27,462 bases of DNA from an uncultured bacterium (GTDB taxonomy: Bacteria > Cyanobacteriota > Vampirovibrionia > Gastranaerophilales > Gastranaerophilaceae), in NCBI GenBank assembly GCA_900547585.1, contig URHD01000022.1, positions 1-27,462 of the forward strand, in the 5' to 3' direction. Every line of letters starts with the position of its first letter. Position 1 is the first letter of the stretch. Shown piece after piece: positions 1 to 6,141 of this stretch. A program made the translations under genes and the position numbers. The notes under the pieces were generated by a model, which worked only from the letters and a program-made list of their open reading frames with translations, had not been told where the DNA came from and did not search any database.

Positions 1-1
1 T

Positions 2-52
2 GAGCCTTGGGCGGTTCGCGTAGGCGAATCGGCTAAGGCGACACTAGATTAG
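2..52 (+). CDS. C-terminal end of an upstream protein (partial)
   Basis: An open frame enters from the left edge and stops at TAG (50-52), giving 16 residues that end in GESAKATLD. A factor-independent terminator follows within 10 bases, as expected for a gene end. The fragment is too short to identify. The same bases form a strong hairpin (4-39), so this could instead be the 3' end of a structured RNA. Confidence 0.25.
   Translation, partial: EPWAVRVGESAKATLD
4..39. repeat. Long hairpin at window edge
   Basis: Bases 4-19 pair with 24-39 around a GTAG loop: 16 positions with one G-G mismatch and two G-T wobbles, with the inner arm TTCGC/GCGAA. It is GC-rich and unlike the AT-rich terminators of this window. 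It may be a hairpin in the 3' end of a gene or part of another intergenic element cut by the window edge. Confidence 0.5.
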
Positions 53-60
53 ATATTAAA

Positions 61-88
61 AAAGCCCGTTTTTATTAGCGGGCTTTTT
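61..88 (+). terminator. Rho-independent terminator
   Basis: Stem AAAGCCCG (61-68) pairs with CGGGCTTT (79-86), followed by a T run. It ends the gene entering from the left. Confidence 0.85.
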
Positions 89-111
89 ATTAGCAAGTTT
101 CGCATAATGCT

Positions 112-128
112 GTCAGGCTGTGCCTGAC
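112..128. repeat. Short perfect hairpin
   Basis: GTCAGGC (112-118) and GCCTGAC (122-128) form a perfect 7-bp stem with a 3-base TGT loop. There is no T run, so it is not a standard terminator. It lies between the terminator at 61-88 and the foldback element at 149-229. Confidence 0.5.
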
Positions 129-148
129 CTACTTATTTCCCTTGTAAA

Positions 149-229
149 GCAAAAGTCTGCTATATTTATATTTCGACGCCTATGAACGCAGTGAATCGAG
201 CTAGAAATATAAATATAGCAGACTTTTGC
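149..229. repeat. Foldback element, family III (complete)
   Basis: A perfect 26-bp inverted repeat (149-174 and 204-229) encloses a 29-nt core (175-203). The reverse complement of the core matches 24 of 29 bases of a second site at 8906-8934, but the arms are not found there. The conserved part is therefore the loop and the arms are specific to this locus. It lies between a plus-strand gene end and the end of the minus-strand SIMPL gene, where such a hairpin could block read-through in both directions. Confidence 0.8.
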
Positions 230-244
230 GCCCGGTTCCAATAA

Positions 245-994
245 CTATTTAACAGTAAACGTCGCATTTACAACAGCAATAACCTTTTTCTCAATGGAAC
301 GTGTGTCGTTAATGCCGTAATCGGAAACTTCGGTTGAATTTTCAGGCACAATCTGGAAAACGCCCATTTTTGCACTGTTCATTACGCCGATTCTGCCTTT
401 TGTGCTTTTAACCATGCTTTCTGCGCGGAGTTTTGCGTTTTTGGTTGCCTCTCCGACCATTTTGATTTTAATATCGTCAATGTTGGAAACAAAATATTGA
501 ACATTGTTCGAGCTGAGTTCTACATCTTTGTCAATCAAAGCAGCGACGCCTTTTGACATTTCCGTGATTTTGTTAATGTCTTTTGACGAAACAGTAACAC
601 TCTGCGAAAGCCTGTAACCCTCGATATTGTTGGTTTCATAGCCGTTTGGAGTACGTTTGTAGATTGCGTAGCTGTTTACGGGAGAAAACTCGATTGCAGA
701 AGCCTCAATGCCGTTGGAAACGAGAAAATCTTTGATAGCATTTGCGTCAGCTGTCAGCTTTGCGTAACCGGACTTGAGATTTGCATTTCTTGTTTCAAAA
801 CTGCCGTTCCAGGTTGCAAAATCCGAGGTTACTTTCTGGCTGGCGGAGCCTGTGACCGTGATTGCCTGCGCTTGCAGCTTTTGGAACTGAATAATCCCGC
901 TTGATAACAAATTAGTCGAAATAATTGCGCCCAGTGCAATCAAAAGCCCGAGAACCGCAACCTGATAGTCTTTTATGCCGCTAAAATCTTTCAT
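245..994 (-). CDS. SIMPL (DUF541) domain protein, membrane-anchored
   Basis: A 249-aa protein with one N-terminal membrane segment (about residues 11-33, a signal anchor) followed by a SIMPL/DUF541 domain. The family signature shows in the VTGSA start of the domain near residue 47, in the A.LRAESMV stretch and in the closing strand V.AVVNATFTVK. SIMPL proteins (YggE/BP26 type) are exported, form oligomeric rings in some species and are linked to oxidative stress and outer-membrane functions; the molecular role is unclear. The start has a good ribosome site (AAGGAG, 7 bases upstream). It stands alone: the next minus-strand gene upstream ends with its own terminator at 1045-1083. A foldback element lies just past its stop. 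Confidence 0.85.
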   Translation of the reverse strand: MKDFSGIKDYQVAVLGLLIALGAIISTNLLSSGIIQFQKLQAQAITVTGSASQKVTSDFATWNGSFETRNANLKSGYAKLTADANAIKDFLVSNGIEASAIEFSPVNSYAIYKRTPNGYETNNIEGYRLSQSVTVSSKDINKITEMSKGVAALIDKDVELSSNNVQYFVSNIDDIKIKMVGEATKNAKLRAESMVKSTKGRIGVMNSAKMGVFQIVPENSTEVSDYGINDTRSIEKKVIAVVNATFTVK

Positions 995-1044
995 AAATTT
1001 CTCCTTTCACAAAACAAGACCTTATTTGAAATAAATATAACATG

Positions 1045-1083
1045 AAAAAATAACAGCATACAAAAGCTATGCTGTTATTTTTT
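1045..1083 (-). terminator. Terminator of the Spy-like gene
   Basis: Inverted repeat 1045-1060 / 1068-1083 (16 bp: a TAACAGCATA stem flanked by A and T runs) with a 7-base loop. Read on the minus strand it is a stem followed by a U run, about 30 bases past the stop of the gene at 1112-1687. Confidence 0.8.
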
Positions 1084-1111
1084 ATTTTTTTTGCTGTTTT
1101 ACTTCAAAAAA

Positions 1112-1687
1112 CTACTTTTTAACGGGTTTTTTGTGGCAAGGGCAGCCGCAATCCGGTTTTTTGCAATCAGGTCCTGCACATCCTGGCGCGCATTCGGGTT
1201 TCATCATCGGATGGGGGCCGCGTTTTGCAAAATCTTTTTTGATTTTTTCATGGAATTCGGATTTCATTTTTTCGAGTTCTGCTTTTTGCTCTTCAGTCAG
1301 AACAGCTTCGAATTTTTTCATACTTTCGGCTCTGACTTCTCTTTCTTTTTTCATCTGAGCGGACATTTCTTTGTGAAGTTTGTCCATTTTCTTGTGAACT
1401 GGCTCCAGAGCTTTCTTTTCGTCGGCTTTGATTTTTTCGAGCTGCGTTTTTTGTTCTTCTGTCAGATTGAGGCGTTTTTCAAATTCCGCTTTTCTTTCAG
1501 CTTTAGCTTTTTCGCAAATTTCTTTGTCCATTGGAGGTTTGCCGCATTCAGACGGAGGACAGGGTTTTCCTTCTGTCGGAGGCGGGGGCGGTACTTCGCA
1601 CGGGCCTTTGCAAGGGACTGCAAATACATAACTGCCTGCTGCAATAGCCGCTGCAGCTAAAATTGTTGATAAGAGTTTTTTGTTCAT
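1112..1687 (-). CDS. Cys-rich Spy/CpxP-like periplasmic protein
   Basis: A 191-aa protein with a clear Sec signal peptide (MNKKLLSTILAAAAIAAG, cleavage probably near residue 23-25). The body is a charged helical hairpin with two LTxxQ motifs (LTEEQ at 75-79 and 130-134), the hallmark of Spy/CpxP periplasmic chaperones and stress sensors. The termini are unusual: a Pro/Cys stretch (25-50) with PPPPP, and a tail (165-184) holding six cysteines and a histidine. The protein has 11 cysteines after the signal, which suggests metal binding or disulfides rather than simple Spy function. The start follows AAGGAG. It is flanked by its own terminator (1045-1083) and appears monocistronic. Family call is good; the metal-binding idea is inference. 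Confidence 0.8.
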   Translation of the reverse strand: MNKKLLSTILAAAAIAAGSYVFAVPCKGPCEVPPPPPTEGKPCPPSECGKPPMDKEICEKAKAERKAEFEKRLNLTEEQKTQLEKIKADEKKALEPVHKKMDKLHKEMSAQMKKEREVRAESMKKFEAVLTEEQKAELEKMKSEFHEKIKKDFAKRGPHPMMKPECAPGCAGPDCKKPDCGCPCHKKPVKK

Positions 1688-1883
1688 ATAGAATCTCCTT
1701 TTGGTTATAAATTCAGTATAGTAATTTGAATTTTAAAGTCAATATTTCGAATAAATGATGTTTTTTTGTGATTTTTAGTACAATTTTTAAAAAATTCTTC
1801 AAAACCCCGCCTAAACGGAAAATACGTTCAACACAGCCCCTGAAATACCTGTTAAACTGACAAATAACGTACAAATTGCAGGT

Positions 1884-2534
1884 ATGAATATGGAAAAAAG
1901 AATAGTTATTTACGTGATAGAAAATTATTTTTTGTCGCGCAGAAGTATGGTTGGGCTTTTAGAGAAAAATTTTAATGTGCTCGGGGATTTTGAAACAACG
2001 AACGCATGCATCCAGGCAATGACCAAAAAACAGCCCGATGTTATAGTCATAGGCTCGAATTTGAAGTATGACAGCGAGTTTGCTGATTTGCAAAAGCTCA
2101 TGCTACATTTTCCGGAGGTGAAAATAGTTGTAATTTCCGAAAGCAGCGAAAAATTTTATCAAGCTTACATACAGGGCGTTAATTCCTGCGTTTGCGGGGA
2201 TATTCCCGCGGACAAAATCTATTCAATAATCAATCTCACCGTCGCAGGTTATAGTATTTTTAATGATACAGCCTCTGACTCACTCAGAAAAGCCGCTGTT
2301 CAAAAGATTCTGGGCGAACCGGCTGACCCGCCTGCGGGTGATATAAACCTTACCCGCAGGGAAAAAGAGATTTTAAAACGCATTATCAAAGGAAAGTACA
2401 ATTCTGATATAGCAACAGAATTTGTTATCAGCAAAAATACTGTTAAAGCGCATGTGAGCAACATTATCAAAAAATTAAAAGTCAAAAACCGCTCTGAAGC
2501 CGCGGTAAAAGCTGTCAGAGAAAAACTCGTTTAA
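1884..2534 (+). CDS. NarL/LuxR-type transcription regulator, degenerate receiver
   Basis: A 216-aa protein with a response-regulator fold (residues 5-125) and a LuxR/GerE helix-turn-helix (about 155-214: LTRREKEILKRIIKGKYNSD, then SKNTVKAHVSNIIKKL). The C-terminal domain is intact and should bind DNA. The receiver has lost its phosphorylation site: the acidic pair is E13-N14, the acceptor Asp is Gly57 (DVIVIGSN), and the conserved Lys after GVNSCV is absent. It should therefore work without phosphotransfer, and no histidine kinase is nearby. The start is ambiguous: ATG 1884 or ATG 1890; the second has an AGG about 7 bases upstream and removes two residues. The next gene (2599) has its own promoter-like box. 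Confidence 0.85.
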   Translation: MNMEKRIVIYVIENYFLSRRSMVGLLEKNFNVLGDFETTNACIQAMTKKQPDVIVIGSNLKYDSEFADLQKLMLHFPEVKIVVISESSEKFYQAYIQGVNSCVCGDIPADKIYSIINLTVAGYSIFNDTASDSLRKAAVQKILGEPADPPAGDINLTRREKEILKRIIKGKYNSDIATEFVISKNTVKAHVSNIIKKLKVKNRSEAAVKAVREKLV

Positions 2535-2584
2535 CATTTGAAACAATTTTTCGGATAATTGGCAATTTATTACATGTTTGGTTT

Positions 2585-2590
2585 TATAAT
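2585..2590 (+). promoter_or_regulatory. -10 box before the 2599 gene
   Basis: TATAAT at 2585-2590, with the start codon only 8 bases downstream and no ribosome site between. This predicts a nearly or fully leaderless mRNA. The stretch TAACTGTAA after it recurs after the TATAAT at 16735. No convincing -35 was found. Confidence 0.5.
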
Positions 2591-2598
2591 TAACTGTA

Positions 2599-3090
2599 AT
2601 GATTAACATGCAGCTATATCCTCAATATCAGGTAGTGTCAGACAGGCGCAAAAAGAATGTTCCTGTTGCTTTTGAGCGTCGTTCGGGCGTTGAACGGCGT
2701 TCTGAAAACCGCGTCGCGATGGATACAAAGCTCACGCGTGATATTTTTGAGGTTAAAAGTAAAGTTGCGCAGCTGCAAAAGACTAATCCGGTCAATTTTT
2801 CGCAGGATGTGTCAAAAGCTGCCTCAAATGCCATAAAAACCGACCAGTTTGTAAAACAGGATTTCTCAAAAACAGCTGAAAAACTCGCAGAATCAAAGAA
2901 TTCCCCCTCAACAACCGCGATGCTGGGCGGGATACTGGGGGTTGCGCTTGCGGGTGTGGTTGCGTCTTCCTTGCTCGGGCCCGCGGGAGCGGTTGTTGCA
3001 ATAGGTTTTGGCGCGTATATGGGCGGAAAAGTCCTAAAACAGATGGTTGTTTCTCATATGGTGGAAAATGAGAAGAATAAAAAGGGTTAA
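2599..3090 (+). CDS. Small membrane protein with glycine-rich hydrophobic hairpin
   Basis: A 163-aa protein I do not recognise. The N-terminal 45 residues are very basic with repeated Arg pairs (SDRRKK, FERRSGVERRSENR). Residues 46-100 are polar and probably helical. Residues 107-143 form one long Gly/Ala-rich hydrophobic stretch with small residues at regular intervals (glycine-zipper-like), enough for a membrane hairpin, and the C-terminus is charged. There is no signal peptide. The two ATGs at 2599 and 2608 both lack a ribosome site; a -10 box lies 8 bases upstream of the first, so it may be translated leaderless. The gene ends 25 bases before a foldback element that separates it from the convergent DUF512 gene. 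Confidence 0.65.
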   Translation: MINMQLYPQYQVVSDRRKKNVPVAFERRSGVERRSENRVAMDTKLTRDIFEVKSKVAQLQKTNPVNFSQDVSKAASNAIKTDQFVKQDFSKTAEKLAESKNSPSTTAMLGGILGVALAGVVASSLLGPAGAVVAIGFGAYMGGKVLKQMVVSHMVENEKNKKG

Positions 3091-3115
3091 ATAGCTTTTT
3101 GGGGTGTTTGGTGCC

Positions 3116-3237
3116 GCAATGTCGGTTTTTTTGTTTTTCCGTTCCGATTCCTCCGGCTACGCGACAATTGATGTTGACTCGCTATGATTCTTGGAGCCTC
3201 CCCCATAGTCACTCCAAAACAAAAACCCCGACATTGC
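3116..3237. repeat. Foldback element, family I, copy A
   Basis: Arms 3116-3137 and 3216-3237 pair over 22 positions with two mismatches; the outer part is GCAATGTCGG / CCGACATTGC and the inner part T-rich/A-rich. The 78-nt core (3138-3215) starts with CGTTCCGATTCCTCCGGCT and ends with AGCCTCCCCCATAGTCACT. Both boxes recur in copies B (8997-9113) and C (13546-13659, reversed), while the arms do not. It lies between convergent genes; the right arm ends 3 bases before the stop codon of the DUF512 gene. Confidence 0.85.
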
Positions 3238-3240
3238 CTC

Positions 3241-4533
3241 TTATCTCGCTATTTTCAACAAATCAAAAATTTCTTTTACGGAATAAATATCCCTGACGAC
3301 GAAAACCTTGCACCCGAGCGCTTTTTCAACATCAAAAACCGTCACACCATCCAAAAAATCCTCGCTGAACGGGCGGAGCATGATAGCTGGTATTATGAGC
3401 GTTTGGATTTTTTTGCCGGAAAGCTGATTTATCAGGTCTTTTCCGGTAATCAGCCCCGCAACTATCACGTCTTCGCCAAAAAACGAGTTTTTTATCTCAA
3501 CAAAATCGCATTTGACGTTTTCGATGCTGTTTAAAGCCTCACAAAGCTGCGAAATCGGGAAAATTGCACTGTTTGAAGTCGCAAAAGTAATCTCAAGCGA
3601 CTTTTTCACTGATTTTGGCAGGTGCTTTTTTCTTTTTTCAAAATCATCAATCAAAAGCCTCAACGCACCGACCCCGTCTTCAAGCTGGGAGAAGCTTCCG
3701 TAATATTTGCGCTCCGGAATCGGTTTTTTTGCCTTTAAAAATATCTCATCGCTCGCCTGTGCAAGGTGTTTTTTGATTTTTTTGTTGAAATTATCAATGA
3801 TTTCAATTGTTTTCCTTGCATTTTCTTCTGTCAGAAGCTGCAAATTGTTCTTATGAAACTTTGTGAGCCCGACCGGCACAATCGCAATTGACTGTACAAC
3901 TGACTTGAACTTTCCGAGGTCGTTCAGCGTTCTTTCCAGCTCGGCACCGTCATTTAAGCCCGGGCACATGACTATTTGCAAATGCAGCGGAATTCCGGCA
4001 TTTTTTAGCCATTCAAGGCTCTCCATAATCTCCGCCGCGCGCTTGTTTCGGAGCATTTTTGCGCGCAATTCGGGGTTCGTTGTGTGAACTGAAACGTACA
4101 AAGGCCCCAGATGCAGCTTTTCAATGCGCTCTTTGTCCTTTTTCGTGAGGTTTGTGAGCGTAATGTACGTCCCTTGCAGGTACGAAAGCCTGTAATCGTC
4201 ATCTTTTACGTACAAAGATTCCCGAAGTCCTGCCGGCTGCTGGTCAACAAAGCAAAAAACGCAATTATTTGCGCAAAGTTTTACCCTGTCAAAAACCGCT
4301 GACTCAAAAACAATGCCCAAATCCTCATCAAAATCTTTTTCTATCTCATAAACCTCGATTTCGCCGTTTTTTCGCTCAAGTTCAAGCTCGAGGTATTCGT
4401 CATTAATCGCAAAACGGTAATCAATCAAATCTTTCGGTGTTTCGCCATTTATCGAAAGGATTTTGTCGCCTTTTTCAAAGCAGAGCTCCTCAGCAATAGA
4501 ATTTTTAACTATTTCACTAATCGTTGCCGGCAT
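3241..4533 (-). CDS. DUF512 / TIGR03279-type PDZ and FeS (radical-SAM-like) protein
   Basis: A 430-aa protein, full length for the family. It opens with a PDZ-like segment (residues 1-60: GDKILSINGETP). A cysteine cluster follows, CANNCVFC (C87, C91, C94), in the CxxxCxxC spacing used by radical-SAM enzymes to hold a 4Fe-4S cluster, and then FVDQQPAGLRESLYVKDDDY, diagnostic of this DUF512-containing family. The C-terminal half is the DUF512 domain. The family is common in Cyanobacteria and Firmicutes; its substrate is not known to me. It overlaps the PadR gene by 17 bases, so it is probably the third gene of a unit starting at the methyltransferase and translated by coupling; its own ribosome site is poor. 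The stop codon directly abuts a foldback element. Confidence 0.9.
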   Translation of the reverse strand: MPATISEIVKNSIAEELCFEKGDKILSINGETPKDLIDYRFAINDEYLELELERKNGEIEVYEIEKDFDEDLGIVFESAVFDRVKLCANNCVFCFVDQQPAGLRESLYVKDDDYRLSYLQGTYITLTNLTKKDKERIEKLHLGPLYVSVHTTNPELRAKMLRNKRAAEIMESLEWLKNAGIPLHLQIVMCPGLNDGAELERTLNDLGKFKSVVQSIAIVPVGLTKFHKNNLQLLTEENARKTIEIIDNFNKKIKKHLAQASDEIFLKAKKPIPERKYYGSFSQLEDGVGALRLLIDDFEKRKKHLPKSVKKSLEITFATSNSAIFPISQLCEALNSIENVKCDFVEIKNSFFGEDVIVAGLITGKDLINQLSGKKIQTLIIPAIMLRPFSEDFLDGVTVFDVEKALGCKVFVVRDIYSVKEIFDLLKIAR

Positions 4534-5035
4534 TTTTCAATTTCTCCGCAAACGTAAGGTAATTTTCAATATCTTCAATGTTTTTTTTCAAAAGCAGCTT
4601 CTGAAATCCGTCAAACTCGATATATTCGTCTTCAAGCGTGTTTTTTAAATCAAGTTTGAATGTTTCAAGCTTCAAAGAAAGCTCCTTTAAAAAGCTTTCC
4701 CTGTCATCGTCTTCAAGTAAGGACAAAACCGCGATTTTTGACTGGAGCTCGGTAAAAAACAGGGTCGGATTTTCGCTTAAAGGGGTGAAAAACAGCTCCT
4801 TGAAATGTTTTTGCCACGATGAAGCCGCGCCGTAATATGAGGATTTTTTACCGCCATCAGAATAAGTTTCCCGCACTGTAACAATGTTCGCCATTTTTAA
4901 CCGTTTCAGAGCAGGGTGAATCGTTCCGACGCTCGGACGGGTAAAATAGCCGAATTTTTCATGAATATCGGCTCTCAGCGAATAAAGCGTGCGCTCGCGC
5001 TTGCTCAGGCTGTAAAGGATTAACAGTTCTATCAT
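4517..5035 (-). CDS. PadR-family transcription regulator
   Basis: A 172-aa protein. Residues 1-75 form the PadR winged helix (MIELLILYSLSKRERTLYSL, then the wing SDGGKKSSYY); PadR proteins often begin directly with the first helix, as here. The rest is a helical Vir_act_alpha_C-like domain rich in Leu, Lys and Glu that would dimerise. PadR regulators usually repress a nearby gene and respond to small molecules. It begins 8 bases after the methyltransferase stop and overlaps the DUF512 gene by 17 bases, so it may control its own operon. The upstream AGGCGG is a modest ribosome site. Family is well supported; target and ligand are unknown. Confidence 0.85.
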   Translation of the reverse strand: MIELLILYSLSKRERTLYSLRADIHEKFGYFTRPSVGTIHPALKRLKMANIVTVRETYSDGGKKSSYYGAASSWQKHFKELFFTPLSENPTLFFTELQSKIAVLSLLEDDDRESFLKELSLKLETFKLDLKNTLEDEYIEFDGFQKLLLKKNIEDIENYLTFAEKLKNAGND

Positions 5036-5043
5036 CGCGCCGC

Positions 5044-5925
5044 CTATGGCTTCTGGAAAACCATCACATATTCGTGTTTGAAAATGTAAAAACCGCCGTA
5101 AAGCGCTCTGTAACGCCAGAGATTCGCCTGTTTCCCTTTGGCTTTTTCGTTGCCCTGAATATCTTTTACAATAATCGCCTTTGTTATGAAGCCTGCGCGG
5201 TTCATTCTTTCCATGCAGCCGAAGCTCAGCGGGATATATTGCCCTTTTGAGTACTTGTCGCCGATAATCAACGCCGCAAAACGCCCTTTTTCGAGCTTTT
5301 CAAACCCGTTTCTCGCAACATTTTCAAATAAATCGTAAAATTCCTCGGTGCTTGCGCAGTTGGAAAGGTCTTCTTTCTTGTCAGAGAACTTGATAATGTC
5401 GTCATAAGGCGGATGAAGCACCAAAAACTGCGCTTTTTCACGTCCCATGACATCCAAACGCGCCTGAATCATATCCGAAATCTCAGAGGAAGCGCTGTCG
5501 CCGCAAATCAGGTTTACGTCGGTAACAAGCTCTTTCGGGCTGAATTTTTCGCTTACATAATCCACCATTTCCTGCTTGAGCTCCACGCCGATGCAGCGTC
5601 TGCCCATATTCAGCGCCTCAATGCCCGATGTGCCCGACCCGAAGAACAAATCCAGCACAATATCGTTCTTTTTTGTAAATCTTTCATAAAGCTGCTGCGC
5701 AATCTGGGGAATGTAGTTCCCGTGGTAGTCGTACGAGTGCCCGTTTTCTTTCACCCTGTTCGGAAATTCCCACAGAGTGTCGGTTTTTATATGCCCGTAT
5801 TCTTTCCACCTGTTCAAATCAATGTCGTTATAAGGTTTTGTTAAAACTTTTGACTTTTCTACAACCTTTAAGTCAGGCTGTGAAACTTTCTCTTTTCTCT
5901 TTAAATTACGTGAATTAACTGCCAT
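5044..5925 (-). CDS. Orphan DNA methyltransferase (N4-cytosine/N6-adenine type)
   Basis: A 293-aa SAM-dependent DNA methylase. The AdoMet site (motif I) is DLFFGSGTSG at 92-101, followed by the Glu-containing strand CIGVEL (111-116). The catalytic motif IV is HPPY (171-174) in FLVLHPPYDDI, instead of the usual D/N/S-PPY. The upstream segment WEFPNRVKENGHSYDYHGNY is typical of this methylase group. Order is motif I before IV. No restriction endonuclease is encoded nearby, so it is an orphan enzyme that may act in regulation or in replication timing. It is the first gene of a three-gene minus-strand unit (PadR, DUF512) and is divergent from recA over a 216-bp spacer. Start supported by GGGGA 7 bases upstream. 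Target sequence cannot be predicted. Confidence 0.85.
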   Translation of the reverse strand: MAVNSRNLKRKEKVSQPDLKVVEKSKVLTKPYNDIDLNRWKEYGHIKTDTLWEFPNRVKENGHSYDYHGNYIPQIAQQLYERFTKKNDIVLDLFFGSGTSGIEALNMGRRCIGVELKQEMVDYVSEKFSPKELVTDVNLICGDSASSEISDMIQARLDVMGREKAQFLVLHPPYDDIIKFSDKKEDLSNCASTEEFYDLFENVARNGFEKLEKGRFAALIIGDKYSKGQYIPLSFGCMERMNRAGFITKAIIVKDIQGNEKAKGKQANLWRYRALYGGFYIFKHEYVMVFQKP

Positions 5926-6004
5926 TTTATCCCCAAATTCTAATCATTTATATGATAAGTATAAGTATTCGTTAAGAAATATGAACCGTATAAATAGAGG
6001 ATTT

Positions 6005-6031
6005 TTGAAATTCGTTTTTAGGTGTTATAAT
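6005..6031 (+). promoter_or_regulatory. Candidate recA promoter
   Basis: TTGAAA (6005-6010) and TATAAT (6026-6031) with a short 15-base spacer. A second TATAAT at 6048-6053 overlaps the palindrome described next. Either would place the transcription start in or next to the palindrome. Confidence 0.55.
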
Positions 6032-6034
6032 TTA

Positions 6035-6050
6035 ATAGACAAATGTCTAT
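6035..6050. promoter_or_regulatory. Palindromic operator before recA (candidate LexA/SOS box)
   Basis: ATAGACA-AA-TGTCTAT is a perfect 7+7 palindrome with a 2-base centre. It starts 4 bases after one TATAAT and overlaps another, 92 bases before the recA start codon: an ideal place for a repressor. It is not the classical Firmicutes (GAAC-N4-GTTC) or E. coli box, so LexA is only the most likely owner by position. Confidence 0.6.
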
Positions 6051-6141
6051 AATGGCAAACGGGCATGACAGTTTGTAAATTAATTGAATATCACCCGCAA
6101 ATACTGTAAAATCTTATTATTAAATAAATGGAGAAAAACTG

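Noticed and set aside
1..52. tRNA or tmRNA end at left edge
   Set aside because: The bases form one long hairpin, not a cloverleaf, and there is no acceptor or T-arm signature.
1091..1660. A 189-codon open frame on the plus strand, opposite the Spy-like gene, rich in Phe
   Set aside because: Its composition mirrors the Lys/Glu codons of the real gene on the other strand; no ribosome site or domain.
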